From Callorhinus ursinus (lineage: Eukaryota > Chordata > Mammalia > Carnivora > Otariidae), in assembly GCF_003265705.1 (NCBI RefSeq), contig NW_020312902.1, positions 16,184,970-16,248,969 of the forward strand: a DNA stretch of 64,000 nt, read 5' to 3'. Made by a program: the position numbers and the translations under genes. This document shows positions 11,851 to 22,457 of this stretch, piece after piece. Under the pieces are notes generated by a model. It had not been told where the DNA came from and searched no databases. It worked only from the letters and a program-made list of their open reading frames with translations. Positions within the stretch are counted from its first letter, which is position 1. Each line of letters opens with the position of its first letter.

Positions 11851-11919
11851 TAAGATGTCCTTTTTGTAGTCAGATTTCCAAGCTTAATTGCTATTAAAGA
11901 AGTGGCACAAAGAGATCAA

Positions 11920-12380
11920 ACTGTGGGTCTCCCTTGCAGCAGCTGGAGTCATGGCAGGACAGGTGTTTAGAAAGTTTCTTCCCCTTTTTGGCCAACTTTT
12001 AGTTGAAAGGACAGCTGCCAAAACTGTAACCAGAGGAGGCATTACGCTTCCAGAAAAATCTCAGGGAACTGTATTGCAAGCAACAGTAGTAGCTGTTAGA
12101 TTGGGCTCTAAAGGAAAGGGTAGAGAAATTCAACCAGTTAGTATGAAAGTTCAAGATCAAGTTCTTCTCTCAGATTATGGAAGCACCAAAGTAGTTCTAG
12201 ATGATAAGGATTATTTCTTATTTAGAGATGGTGACATTCTCAGAAAGTTTGTAGACTGAAAGAAATCATTATTGAAATGGCATTAAGTAAAGCTGCCCAT
12301 TCCATTGAAGTTGTATAATCTTTCATCATGTAATTTTTGTGTCTCTCTTTTATGATAAACTAATAGTATCAAAAAAAAAA
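11920..12380 (+). pseudogene. HSPE1P: HSPE1 (HSP10) processed retrocopy, frame intact
   Basis: From the ATG at 11951 to TGA at 12257-12259 there is an open 102-codon frame, the exact length of the mitochondrial HSP10 co-chaperonin, reading MAGQVFRKFLPLF and ending YFLFRDGDILRKFVD. By comparison with HSP10 as I know it, about 20 of 102 residues differ. These include M32T in the mobile-loop IML motif that contacts HSP60, and D14G/R15Q/G50R. The copy has no introns. It keeps HSPE1-like 3' UTR text (12260-12368, 'tgaaatggcattaagtaaa', 'ataaactaatagtatc') and a short A-tail at 12370-12379. It sits in the ARMH3 intron 237 bp before an exon. The frame also continues upstream in phase, but 11951 is the family start. 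I infer an unexpressed retropseudogene whose frame is open by age or chance. The symbol is descriptive only. Confidence 0.93.
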
Positions 12381-12616
12381 GTACAAAGAAGTAGATTTTT
12401 AAAAACCTTCTATGGGCAGATGAACAGATATGTGCTTGGGAAGGTCACTGCTTGCTTTAGATACATCTGCCTTACCTGCTTTTAAAAAATTCTTGGTAGC
12501 TGTGACTTACTTGTTCTAGCCCTATTTGGATTTCTTCAATCTATTTTCATTGTTTGATTTAACTTTATTAATTATTCTTTGAATACCTTATTGATGTCTT
12601 TTTTTTTTTTTTAAAG

Positions 12617-12699
12617 CCTTGATAAATTTGTTGAAGTTCCTTATGTCAAATGAGACTGTACTTCTGGCCAAACACAACATTTTTACATTAGCCCTTATG
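12617..12699 (+). CDS. ARMH3: ARMH3 coding exon (window exon 1)
   Basis: This 83-bp exon follows a T-run and AAAG acceptor and ends at ATG|GTGAGT. Its first two bases (CC) complete a codon begun in the previous exon, then 27 codons read [19 protein letters not shown]...LALM. That matches the ARMH3 C-terminal Armadillo-like helical domain (about residue 500 on, from memory of the human protein). The other two frames are closed or do not match. The preceding exon, expected to end near ...RELWSA, was not found in 1-12616, so the upstream intron extends beyond the window. A processed HSPE1 copy lies just upstream and an L1 3' fragment 40 bp downstream. No damage is seen in the exon. Confidence 0.9.
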
Positions 12700-12739
12700 G
12701 TGAGTAACAAAAAAAATATTTCTTAAGGGAAGTGGGAGG

Positions 12740-12957
12740 TACAGGCTTCTAGCTGTGGAAAGAATAAGTCATGGGAATAAAAGGTACAGCATAGGGAGTA
12801 TAGTCAGTGGTGTTGTAATGGTGTTACATGGTGACCAACGGTAGTTCCACTTGTGGTGAGCAGAGCATGATGCATAGACTTGAGTCACTATGTTATACAC
12901 CTGAAACTAATATAACGTGTCAATTGTACTTCAATTAAAAACATTTTTTCCCCTTTT
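12740..12957 (+). mobile_element. L1 3'-end fragment, sense
   Basis: The text 'catagggagtatagtcagtg', 'ctatgttatacacctgaaa' and 'ctaatataacgtgtcaatt' is a recurrent L1 3' UTR end, followed by an A/T-rich tail. Confidence 0.8.
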
Positions 12958-13866
12958 TCTGAAGCCATACCCTAAGATAGATAGGCCAGGTTGAAACAGG
13001 AGCTAGTATTCTGGGGACTAAGGCATAGGGGGAGTCGGGCCTTTATTTTCCTTTTGGATTTGAATCTCTATACTGGTGCTTCCCACTCTTCCTCTCTCAC
13101 CTATGTCTTTGGCAAACTTGAGACTCTTTCTCTTTCATGAGAATGTACTGTTTGGTGGGGACAGGTATGGGTCAGATCTCTGTGAGCCTTGGTCCCCGGT
13201 GAGAGACTGAACTATTAGGCTACTATAGTCTCTATGTTGGTACAGAGCAAAGCCTCTGGAGGTGTCCCAGCCAGATGAATGGTTCCATCATGGCTGCACT
13301 TGGTTTCAGAGGGACATTACAGATGCCTGTTTATCTGACTGGTTATTTGGGGTAGAAGGAGGGCAATTGTGCATTTTGACTGTCTTCTCAGGATGTTACC
13401 CAGTGTGTTCATAAATGTTTAACATTTGAGGGGAAAAAGCCCTGATTTGTAGCATTTGTGGATTTCTATGGTACAACTATTCCCATCATGGCCAATTTCA
13501 AGCTAATAATGTGACATTGTTGAATGCAGAGCTGGGGAGATGAACAATAACACACCATTATGTGATATTCCCACCACACAGGTATAAGAAGTGTAAATTA
13601 ATCTCAAGAACATAAATAATACTAAAAGATAGAAAATAGGAAGTTGTAAGTTTGAGTATTACCTTCATTTTAATGTAATTTATTGAATTGTAAGTTTATA
13701 TGTCAATTTGTAATAAAGGCTTTTTTGTTAAACAACCAGCTCACAAAATTCCTGCAAATTTAACAGTTCTTACAAGCCAATAAGAACTGGCTACAGTATG
13801 CTACTGATAGTACCCTTCTGGTCTTCATAACGCGATGCCTGTGTATGGGCTTTTGCTTCTTTTTTA
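12958..13866. other. Unique intronic sequence
   Basis: No exon-like or repeat-like sequence recognised between the L1 fragment and the SINE before the next exon. Confidence 0.6.
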
Positions 13867-14080
13867 TTTTATTTTATTTTAATTTTTTTTAAAGATTTTA
13901 TTTATTTATTTGACAGAGAGAGATACAGCGAGAGAGGGAACACAAGTAGGAGGAGTGGGAGAGGGAGAGGCAGGCTTCCTGCTGAGCAGGGAGCCCGATG
14001 CAGGGCTCTATCCCAGGACCCTGGGATCATGACCTGAGCAAAGGCAGACACTTAACTGACTGAGCCACCCAGGCGCCCCA
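13867..14080 (-). mobile_element. SINEC, antisense, 16 bp from an ARMH3 exon
   Basis: Full-length young-type SINE in antisense. The duplication TTTGCTTCTTTTTTA flanks it (13852-13866 and 14081-14095). The right copy is the polypyrimidine tract of the exon at 14097, so the element inserted directly into the splice-acceptor region. Confidence 0.95.
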
Positions 14081-14096
14081 TTTGCTTCTTTTTTAG
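14052..14096 (+). promoter_or_regulatory. 3' splice site with SINE-derived candidate branch point
   Basis: The acceptor is TTTGCTTCTTTTTTAG (14081-14096). The nearest branch-point-like motif is CTTAACT at 14051-14057, with its A at 14055, 42 nt before the exon. That motif lies inside the SINE head region. Use of this A is an inference. Confidence 0.55.
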
Positions 14097-14223
14097 ATTG
14101 TGAACCTATTTAATATGTTTATCACATATGGCGACACATTCCTGCCCACTCCCAGCAGCTATGATGAACTCTACTATGAGATTATCCGCATGCACCAGAG
14201 CTTTGACAACCTCTACTCTATGG
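14097..14223 (+). CDS. ARMH3: ARMH3 coding exon (window exon 2)
   Basis: This 127-bp exon runs from TTTTAG|ATTGTG to ATGG|GTAAGC. It starts in phase 0 after the previous exon and gives 42 codons plus one base. The protein reads [19 protein letters not shown] and [15 protein letters not shown]..., the ARMH3 C-terminal helical domain. The final G begins the valine codon completed by the next exon (G|TC). An open frame continuing past the donor to 14444 is intron read-through, not protein. The acceptor is unusual because a SINE ends only 16 bp before it. Confidence 0.93.
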
Positions 14224-14874
14224 GTAAGCTGTCTTTTCTTTTTACTCCCCTCCCCGCCATCAGCTGCGATTTTTGGCATGTAAGAGGAGAAGACTACGAA
14301 AGATTCTCTTCTAGTTGCTTGGTTTCCTGCTTGGCACAGAAATCTAGAAGTCTCTTCTCAGGCAATAGGAAGTTATATGTGGAGTTCTTTGCTTTTGGAA
14401 ACTCAAAATTCATCTCAGGACAAAGCTGGTTAGCAGCCCTATAGCCCTTATGTTTGTGTGAGAGAAAGAAAGGGAGGCTTGTGGATTTAGTGACTGCCAG
14501 TGAGATGGGAGTGAAAGAGTGGGTGGAAATTGACAGCGGCAAATAGAAGAGCTTGGATCCCAAAGGAACATTGTGTGATTTGAGAAGGTACAGGATTTTA
14601 AAGAGTTTTAATGTACCTACGTATTTTTAGCATAACCTACAAGAAGAAGTGGGCAGTAGATAAAAATCTCTCTTGCCATCCTTTTGGTGATTGGCTCAAT
14701 GAAAATTTACTCTGTGGCCATAGTAAATATAACTTATTTCTTGAAAGAGGACATGTATTCCTGTAAATTTGAGTGAAGAGTCTACAAACCTGCCTGGAAT
14801 TTGAAAGGTCAGGAAAGGTTTCTGTAGATTGCACAGAAACAGCCCCTCACTAAAGCTTTAAAAAAAACCCCCAA
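14224..14874. other. Start of the long ARMH3 intron, unique
   Basis: Begins with a good donor GTAAGC. No exon or known repeat was seen in the rest. Confidence 0.6.
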
Positions 14875-15165
14875 ATCCTCACTTACTAGCTTTATTGGGT
14901 ATAATTGATATATAATAAACTGCACTTGTTTAAAGTATGCAATTTTTGATAAGTTTTGACATATATATATATTTATATACACGAAGCTTTCACTACACTC
15001 AAGATAATGAACATATCCATCACCTACCAAAAGTTTCCTTTATCCCCTTATGTCCCTCCTACCACCTCTTACCACCTCTATCCCTTGCTTTCTATCTCTG
15101 GGCAACCACCAGTCTGCTTCCTGTCACTACAGATTGGTTTGCTTTATCCCTTTTGTTGGGACTAT
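14875..15165 (-). mobile_element. Old L1 3'-end fragment, antisense
   Basis: Antisense L1 3' UTR: 'ctttattgggtataattga', 'tttgataagttttgacata', 'ggcaaccaccagtctgctt'. Confidence 0.8.
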
Positions 15166-15289
15166 TAGTAAAAACTCTCTCCCATATCATGTGCAAACTA
15201 GAGGGGATTTGGAACAAGTACTAGGAGAAAGAGTAGAAGCAAACAGTAGAAAAGAAGGATTGCCTAGAAGGACAAAATTGTTTTCTTTT

Positions 15290-15491
15290 TCTTTTTTTTT
15301 TATAAAGATTTTATTTATTTATTTGACAGAGAGAGACACAGAGAGAGAGGGAACACAAGTAGAGGGAGTGGGAGAGAGAGAAGCAGGCTTCCCGCCGAGC
15401 AGGGAGCCCGATGTGGGGCTCCATCCCAGGACCCTGGGACCATGACCTGAGCCGAAGGCAGACGCTCAACGACTGAGCCACCCAGGCGCCC
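15290..15491 (-). mobile_element. SINEC, antisense
   Basis: Full-length young SINE flanked by the duplication GACAAAAT (15271 on and 15492 on). Confidence 0.93.
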
Positions 15492-16317
15492 TGACAAAAT
15501 GTTTTTCTAATAGATTTTCTTTTTTAGAGCAGTAGAGAAAACTTTTAAGAACCACATATAGCTTTGCTATGACATCTTAGGCAGTGGGAGTAGGGCCTTG
15601 TATTAGTAGGATGTTTTCACCTGCAAGTATCAAAAAACTCTGACTTAAACTACCTTGAACAATAGGAAAATTATTTCACTTTGCAAGAATTCTAAGGAAT
15701 GACACTTCCAGAAAGATGTGATCTGATGCTCAAGGACCTGGGTGTTTTCTGTTTCTCCACTTTCTTTCTTAGTATAATAGCTTTAGCATCAGGTCAGCTC
15801 TCCTGAGAATAACAAGTTCCAGTTGTCATATCAAGACACATGGTCTTTTTTTAGAAGCTAGGAAGTCTTCCATGAGAACCCTTTAGCAGACTTCTATTGC
15901 CAAATTCTCAGTGTTCCTGATGTGGTTTTGTGTCCACCCAGCTTTATTAATATCTTTGTTTTCAAGAATGTAAAATTTTCCAAGGGTGAAGAGCTGCCTC
16001 AGAGGCCTTAGCATCCATTTATAGTTGAATAAATATGTCTTTCAATGAGGAAAGGAAGGAGAGTTGGAGTGGGGAGATATTTTATAGAAGCCTGACATAC
16101 CTACTCAACTGGGCCATGTGCATAGTCAAATGAGGTAAGCCCTTGTAGCTACAGCAACAAGATAAGAGAGGATATCTGGGCATGCTCAAATCTGCCAAGG
16201 CAATTAAAATGTGAACCAGGAGATCACAAATAGGAAAATGAAAAATTTCACTAAATGAAACACAACAAAGAGCATGTTTCAGTGCTTTCCATTTTGTATA
16301 AAGTATGATGAAAAAAC
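15492..16317. other. Unique intronic sequence
   Basis: Nothing recognisable. Open frames near its end run into the adjacent SINE. Confidence 0.55.
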
Positions 16318-16509
16318 TTTTTTTTAAGATTTTATTTATGTGTTTGAGAGAGAGAGTGAGAGAGAGATCACGAGCAGGGGGTAGGGTCAGAGGGAGAAGC
16401 AGACTCCCTGCTGAGCAGGGAGCCCGATGCAGGACTTGTTCCCAGGACCCTGGGATCATGACCTGAGCCAAAGGCAGATGCTTAACTGACTGAGTCACCC
16501 AGGTGCCCT
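16318..16509 (-). mobile_element. SINEC, antisense
   Basis: Full-length antisense SINE with the 'agggtcagagggagaagca' body, next to a second insertion. Confidence 0.92.
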
Positions 16510-16522
16510 AAAACATTTAGTT

Positions 16523-16714
16523 GTTTTTTTTTTTTTTAAGATTTTATTTATTTATTTATTTGAGAGAGAGAGCACATGAGAGGGGGAAGGGTCAGAGGGA
16601 GAAGCAGACTCCCCGCTGAGCAGGGAGCCCGATGCGGGACTCGATCCTGGGACTCCAGGATCATGACCTGAGCCGAAGGCAGTCACTTAACCAACTGAGC
16701 CACCCAGGCGCCCC
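16523..16714 (-). mobile_element. SINEC, antisense
   Basis: Second SINE in the same orientation, with duplication AAAACATTTAGTT on both sides. The left copy is the short spacer to the first SINE. Confidence 0.93.
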
Positions 16715-17088
16715 AAAAACATTTAGTTTTTTAAGTCAAGTTTTTAAAGGTATAATTTACATGTATGGTTTTCAATGTACTGTTCTGAGTTTGGACAAAT
16801 GTGTATAAAAGTATAATTATCACAAAAAATCAAGATATAAAAGAGTTTCATCATCCCGGAAATGTCTCTTGTGCTCTTGTGAGGTCAACTCCTTCACTCA
16901 CCCTAAACCCTCAGCAGCCACGAATCTGTTTCCTGGTGTCAGAGTTTTTCTTTTTCCTTTTTTTCATAGTTTTGTTTTTTCAAAAAAAACACCAAAGATG
17001 AGATTGTATAGTCTTTTGAATCTGGCTTCTTTTACATAGTAATTTATTTGAAATTCATCCCTGTTGATGCATGTATCAGTAGTTTATT

Positions 17089-17232
17089 CCTTTTTTTAAA
17101 AAAAAATATTTATTTGAGAGAGCGAGAGAGAGCACGAGCAGGGAGCCTGATGCAGGACTTGATCCCAGGACCCTGGGATCATGACCTGAGCCAAAGGCAG
17201 ACGCTTAAACGACTGAGCCACTCAGGCGCCCC
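17089..17232 (-). mobile_element. SINEC, antisense, internally short
   Basis: Short copy (about 144 bp) missing part of its body, flanked by GTTTATTCCTTTT. Confidence 0.9.
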
Positions 17233-17458
17233 TGTTTATTCCTTTTTATCATGGAATAATACCCGTTGTAGGACTATGCCAGCTTAGTTTATCCATTTCT
17301 CGGTTGAAGGACATTTGGGAGGTTTCCAGTTTTTAACGATTATGAATGAAGCCCCTGTGAACATCATTGTGCAGGGTTTTATGTGAACACAGGCTTTCAT
17401 TTCACTTGGTTACATACCTCTGAATGGGTTTTTGGCTGTCATGGTTAAGTATATGTTT

Positions 17459-17669
17459 TTTTTTTTTTTAAAGATTTTATTTATTTATTTGAGAAAGCGA
17501 GAATGAGAGAGAGAGAGAGAGAGAGAGCACATGAGAGGGGGGAGGGTCAGAGGGAGAAGCAGACTCCCCACTGAGCAGGGAGCCCGATGCGGGACTCAAT
17601 CCCAGGACTCCAGGATCATGACCTGAGCCGAAGGCAGTTGCTGAACCAACTGAGCCACCCAGGTGCCCA
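17459..17669 (-). mobile_element. SINEC, antisense
   Basis: Flanked by AAGTATATGTTT. Carries an expanded (GA)n block at about 17510-17527. Confidence 0.93.
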
Positions 17670-17935
17670 AGTATATGTTTCTTATAAAGAATAACACCAG
17701 ACTGTTTTCCAAATAGATGTACTATTTTACATTCCCTTCAGCAATATATGAGTTATAGTCCCTCCGGCCAGTACTGGTTTTTGGTTGGTTGGTTTGTTTT
17801 TGGCTTCTTACAGGTGTGTGGGAATATCTCGTTATGGTTTTAATTTGAATTTCCCTAATGAATAATGATGTTGAACATCTTTTCTGTTCTTACTTGCCAT
17901 CTTCTTTGGTTTTGAAGATCTTTTGCCCATTAAAA

Positions 17936-18400
17936 AAAAAATACTGCATACCCATGTTCATAGGAGCACTATTCACAATAGCCAAGAGATGAAAGCAACC
18001 CAAATGTCCATTAATGGATGAATGGATATATGCAGTCTTGAAAAGGAAGGAAATCTGTTACATGCTACAGTGTGGATGAACGTTGAGAATATCATGCTAA
18101 GTGAATAAACCAGTCCACAAAAGGACAATATTGTACGGTCCCACTTATGTGAGGTATCTAAAATAGTCAAATTTGTAGATATAGAAGATGGAATGGTGGT
18201 TACCAAGGGATGGGGGGAGGGTGCAAAGGTGGTTGTTTAATAGGTATAGAGCTTCAGTTCTGCAAGGTTCTGGAGATCTGTTTTGCAACAATGTGAGCAT
18301 ACTTAACACTTTTGAATAATACACTTAAAAATGGCTAAGACAGTAAATTTTATGATATGTGTTTTTTTTCCTACCACCCACACACAAACTAAACTCTAGA
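17936..18400 (+). mobile_element. Old L1 3'-end fragment, sense
   Basis: Sense L1 3' UTR: 'actattcacaatagccaag', 'ccattaatggatgaatgga', 'tggctaagacagtaaattt'. It meets an antisense L1 fragment head-on near 17935. Confidence 0.82.
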
Positions 18401-18419
18401 CTGTATTTGGATTCTATTA

Positions 18420-18615
18420 ATTATTTTTAAAGATTTTATTTATTTATTTGACAGAGAGAGACACAGCGAGAGAGGGAACACAAGCGGGGGGAGTGGGAAA
18501 GGGAGAAGCAGGCTTCCCATGGAGCAGGGAGCCTGATGCGGGGCTCGATCCCAGGACCTGGGATCATGACCTGAGCCGAAGGCAGACGCTTAACGACTGG
18601 GCCACCAGGTGCCCC
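18420..18615 (-). mobile_element. SINEC, antisense
   Basis: Flanked by the duplication TGGATTCTATTAATT (before the T-rich start and from 18616). Confidence 0.93.
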
Positions 18616-19237
18616 TGGATTCTATTAATTTTTCTTCTGATGTCCTTACTGTATTCCAGGATTCCATCTATTTTACATGTAGTTCTAATATCTCTTTAGT
18701 CTCTTCTTGTCTGACAGTTTCTTAGTGTTTGTTTTTCATGACCTTGACAGTTTTCAGGAGACTCTTGCTCAATTTTGGTCTTTCTCATGATTTACTCAGG
18801 GTTGGACTCGGGTCCTGGCTTTTCAGGAAGAATGCCACAAAGTCAAATTGGCCTTTCCATAACATTTGGATGTTATGTTATCAACATGACTTACCACTGG
18901 CGATATTAACCTTTATCACTTGGTTAGGGTACTATTTGCAAAGTTTCTCCACTGCAGAGTTGTGGTTTTTCCTCCCTTTTCATACTCTGTTCTTTGGAAG
19001 CAAGTCACTAAATACACTCAGCACTGAAGTTGGTAGTGGGGGTGGGGAGGTTAAGCTCCACTTCCTTGAGGGGAGAGTATCTACATAGATTATTTAGAGT
19101 TCTCCTCTAAGGAGAATTGGTTGTTTGTTTTTTGTTTTTGAGATGTGAGGTTTCTTTGTATATTTTGCACAGTAGTCCTTTATCAGTTATGTGTTTTGGA
19201 AATATTTTCTCCCAGATTTTAGCTTGTATTTTCATTT

Positions 19238-19427
19238 TCTTTTTTTTTTTTTTTTTAAGATTTTGTTATTTATTTGTCAGAGAGAGAGAGCACAGGAGCG
19301 GCACGCAGAGGGAGAAGCAGGCTCCCCCCTGAGCAAGGAGCCCAATGCCGGACTTGATCCCAGGACCCTGGGATCATGACCTGAGCTGAAGGCAGATGCT
19401 TAACCCACTGAGCCACCCAGGCATCCC
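19238..19427 (-). mobile_element. SINEC, antisense
   Basis: Flanked by TGTATTTTCATTTTCTT. Confidence 0.92.
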
Positions 19428-19477
19428 TGTATTTTCATTTTCTTAACAATGTCTATTGAAGACATTTTTGTTTGTTT

Positions 19478-19707
19478 TTTCTTTTCTTTTTTTTTAAATT
19501 TTATTTATTTGAGAGAGAGAGGGAGCATGCGTGAGCTTGAGCAGGGGGAGGAGTAGAGGAGAAGGGAGAGGGAGGGAAAAGAATCTTGACTAGACTCCGT
19601 GCTAAGCATGGAGCCTGATGCGGGGCTTGATCGCATGACCCTGAGATCATGACCTGAGCTGAAACCAAGAGTTGGACACTTAACCACCTGACCCACCCAG
19701 GCGCCCC
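19478..19707 (-). mobile_element. SINEC, antisense, older type
   Basis: Older body ('gaaaccaagagttggacac') ending GACCCACCCAGGCGCCCC. Confidence 0.9.
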
Positions 19708-20080
19708 ATTTTATTTTTCAGTCTCATCCACCAATTAGGGAAAGATTTTTGTTAAAATCCAGCTAGCAGATTTCCATTTTTCTTGGACTCAGTTGCAAAC
19801 TATCGAAGAAGTTTTTAATTTTGATAAATACAGTTTATTAACTTTTTCTTTTATGGGTTTGTGCTTTTCGTGTAATATCTAAGAAATCTTTCTCTAACCC
19901 AAAGATAAAATGATTCTCTCTCTTTTTTCTAGAAGTTTTATAGTTTTAGTACCTGACATTTAGATCTGAGATTCAGTGCAAGTTAATTTCTCTATATACT
20001 GCAGGGTTTGGATTGGGGTTCATGCTTTGACTATGCATGTCCACTTGTTTCAGCACCATTTGTTGAAAGACTTCCTCCAT

Positions 20081-20283
20081 GGGGGAGCCTGGGTGGCTCA
20101 GTCATTAAATGTCTGCCTTCGGCTCAGGTCATGATCCCGGGGTCCTGGGATCGAGCCCCACGTCGGGCTCCCTTCTCTGTGGGAGGCCTGCTTCTCCCTC
20201 TCCCACTCCCCCTGCTTGTGTTCCCTCTCTGGCTGTCTCTCTCTCCGTCAAACAAATAAAATCTTTAAAAAACAACAAAAAAA
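20081..20283 (+). mobile_element. SINEC, sense
   Basis: Full-length young SINE with duplication AAAGACTTYCTCCAT on both sides. Confidence 0.93.
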
Positions 20284-20446
20284 AGACTTTCTCCATTGAA
20301 TTGATTTTTGTCAAAAATCAAGTGACTTTACATATGTAAATATTCTATTCTGTTGCTATATGTGTCTCTCCTTTCACAAATAACACTGACTTCTTGATTG
20401 CTATAAAAGTAAGTCTTGAAAGAGATAGTGTGAGTCCTTCAACGTT

Positions 20447-20663
20447 GTTTTTTTTTTTAAAGGATTTTAAGTGTTTTGTTTTAGAGAGAGAGAGAGTGTG
20501 AGCGGGAGGAGGGGCAGAGGGAGAGGGAGAAGGAGAAGGAGAGAAACAGATTCCTCGCTGAGCCTGGACCCCGATGCGGAGCTTCATCTCACAATCCTGT
20601 GTTCATGACCTGAGCTGAAATCAAGAGCTTGATGCCTAACTGATTGAGCCACCCACACACCCC
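20447..20663 (-). mobile_element. SINEC, antisense, older type
   Basis: Body with an expanded GGGAGAAGGAGAAGGAGA stretch, head GAGCCACCCACACACCCC. Confidence 0.88.
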
Positions 20664-20780
20664 AAGATTTTTTTAAAGATTTTATTTTTAAGTAATCTTT
20701 TATAGCCAATGTGGGACGTGAACTCACAGCCCTGAGATCAAGAGCCTCATGCTCCACTGACTGAGCCAGCCAGGTGCTCC
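20664..20780 (-). mobile_element. Short old SINEC, antisense
   Basis: A copy without a CT block ('taagtaatcttttatagcc', 'gactgagccagccaggtgc'), directly adjoining the previous SINE. Confidence 0.85.
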
Positions 20781-20921
20781 TCAACTGTGTTCTTCTGTTT
20801 CAAAATTGTTCTAGCTATCTTAGATACTTTTTCATATAAATTTAAGTGTGTTTTTGTTAAAACCCTACTGGAATTTTGATTAAGGTTTTTTAAAATTTTG
20901 ATTTAGATTATGATGAATCTA

Positions 20922-21117
20922 GGGGTGCCTGGGTGGCTCAGTTGGTTAGGTGTCTGTCTTGGGCTTGGATCATGATCTCAGGTCATGGGATTGAGCCCTG
21001 CTGGGCTCCCTGCTCAGCAGGGAGTCTGCTTCTTCCTCTTCCTCTGCCCCTCCCCTTGCTTGTGCTCTCTCCCTGTCTTTTTCTCTCTCTCTCAAATAAA
21101 TATCTTTTTTAAAAAAA
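20922..21117 (+). mobile_element. SINEC, sense
   Basis: Flanked by TTATGATGAATCTA / TTATGAATCTA. Confidence 0.9.
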
Positions 21118-21740
21118 TATTATGAATCTATAGATCATTTTGGGAAAAATTGACATCTTAGTAATACATCTTATAGCCCGTGAATATTTATTGATGTCTT
21201 CTTTGATTTTTTTCATCAAACATATTGCACATATTTTATTAAATTTATCTCAACCCATTTCATGGAATTTGGTGCTATTGAAAATGGTATTTTTTAGAAT
21301 TTCAATTTTTATTTGCTCATTGCTAATATATAGAAAGACTATTGATTTCCGAATTTGTCATCTTGGTAAACTCACTTATTAGATTTAGTAGTTTGTAATC
21401 TTTTTAGAATTTTCTATGTAAATAGCTATGTAGTTTGGGAATAAAAGAGTTTTATTATTCCTTTCATTCTAATCTGTATGCCATTTAATTCTTTTTCTTG
21501 TCTTATTTCACTGGTTAGGACCTCTAGTAGTATATTAAATCAGAGTGGTGAGAATGGATATACTTGCCTTTTTACCAATCTTAAGATAATAAGGATTCAG
21601 TACTTCATTAAGTGTGACATTAGCTATTGGTTTTTTCATAGATGCCCTCTATCAGGCTGAAGAAATTCCCTTTTGTTTCTAGTTTCCTGAGAGTTATTCT
21701 CATTAATGAATGTCAGATTCTGTTTTAAAATTTTAGCATA

Positions 21741-21934
21741 GGGGCGCCTGGATGGCTCAGTCAGTTAAGCATCTGACTCTTGATTTCGGCTCAGGTCATG
21801 ATCTCAGGGTCTTGGGATCGAGACCCACTGGGCTCCCTGGCCAGTGAGGAGTCTGCTTTTCCCTCTGCCCCCGTCCCACTCATGCTCTCTCTGTCTCTCT
21901 CAAATAAATAAATAAATAAATCTCTAAAAAAAAT
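21741..21934 (+). mobile_element. SINEC, sense (first of a tandem pair)
   Basis: Full copy. The target AATTTTAGCAT or AATTTAGCAT occurs before it, between it and the next copy, and after the second copy. Confidence 0.92.
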
Positions 21935-21941
21935 TTAGCAT

Positions 21942-22146
21942 GGGGCACCTGGGTGGCTCAGTCAGTTGAGCATCCAACTCTTGGTTTTGGCTCAGGTCAT
22001 GATCTCAGGGTTGTGAAGTCAAGCCCTGTGTTGGGCTCCGAGCTCGGTGTGGAGGTTCCTTGGGATTCTTCCCCCTCCTTCTCCCCTCCCCCCACTCACG
22101 TGCATGTTTTCTCTTTTTTTAATAAAATAAATAAAATCTTAAAAAT
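21942..22146 (+). mobile_element. SINEC, sense (second of a tandem pair)
   Basis: Older-type copy ('catccaactcttggttttg') sharing the target site with its neighbour. Confidence 0.92.
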
Positions 22147-22263
22147 TTTAGCATTTATTGGGATGATAACATGGTTTTCCTACTATAAACTGTTGATATA
22201 GTGATTGATTAATTTTTGAATGTTGAACCAACCCCACATGATTGTAACTTATTATTTCTTTAA

Positions 22264-22457
22264 TTTTTTAATTTTTTAAAAGATTTTATTTATTTGAGAG
22301 AGAAAGGGTGCATGACAGAGCACATGCAGTGGAGGGAGAGGGAGAAGCAGACTCCCCTGCTGAGCAGGGAGCCTGAGCAAGGCTCAATCCTAGGATCCTG
22401 AGATCATGACCTAAGGCAAAGGCGGATGTTAACTAACTGAGCTACCCACGCACTCCT
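22264..22457 (-). mobile_element. SINEC, antisense
   Basis: Diverged copy ending GAGCTACCCACGCACTCC. Confidence 0.87.

Larger units (their letters stand above)
16733..17935 (-). mobile_element. Old L1 3' region, antisense
   Basis: Antisense L1 3' UTR: 'ggtataatttacatgtatg', 'gaataatacccgttgtagg', 'gtatgaacatcattgtgca'-like text, 'attttaatttgaatttccc'-like text. SINEs interrupt it at 17089 and 17459. Confidence 0.8.

Noticed and set aside
1..12616. Search for the ARMH3 exon preceding 12617 (expected end RELWSA)
   Set aside because: No matching sequence with a donor site was found; that exon is presumed to lie before the window.
14224..14444. Open frame continuing past the ARMH3 exon
   Set aside because: A good donor GTAAGC lies at 14224 and the next exon matches in phase, so this is intron read-through.
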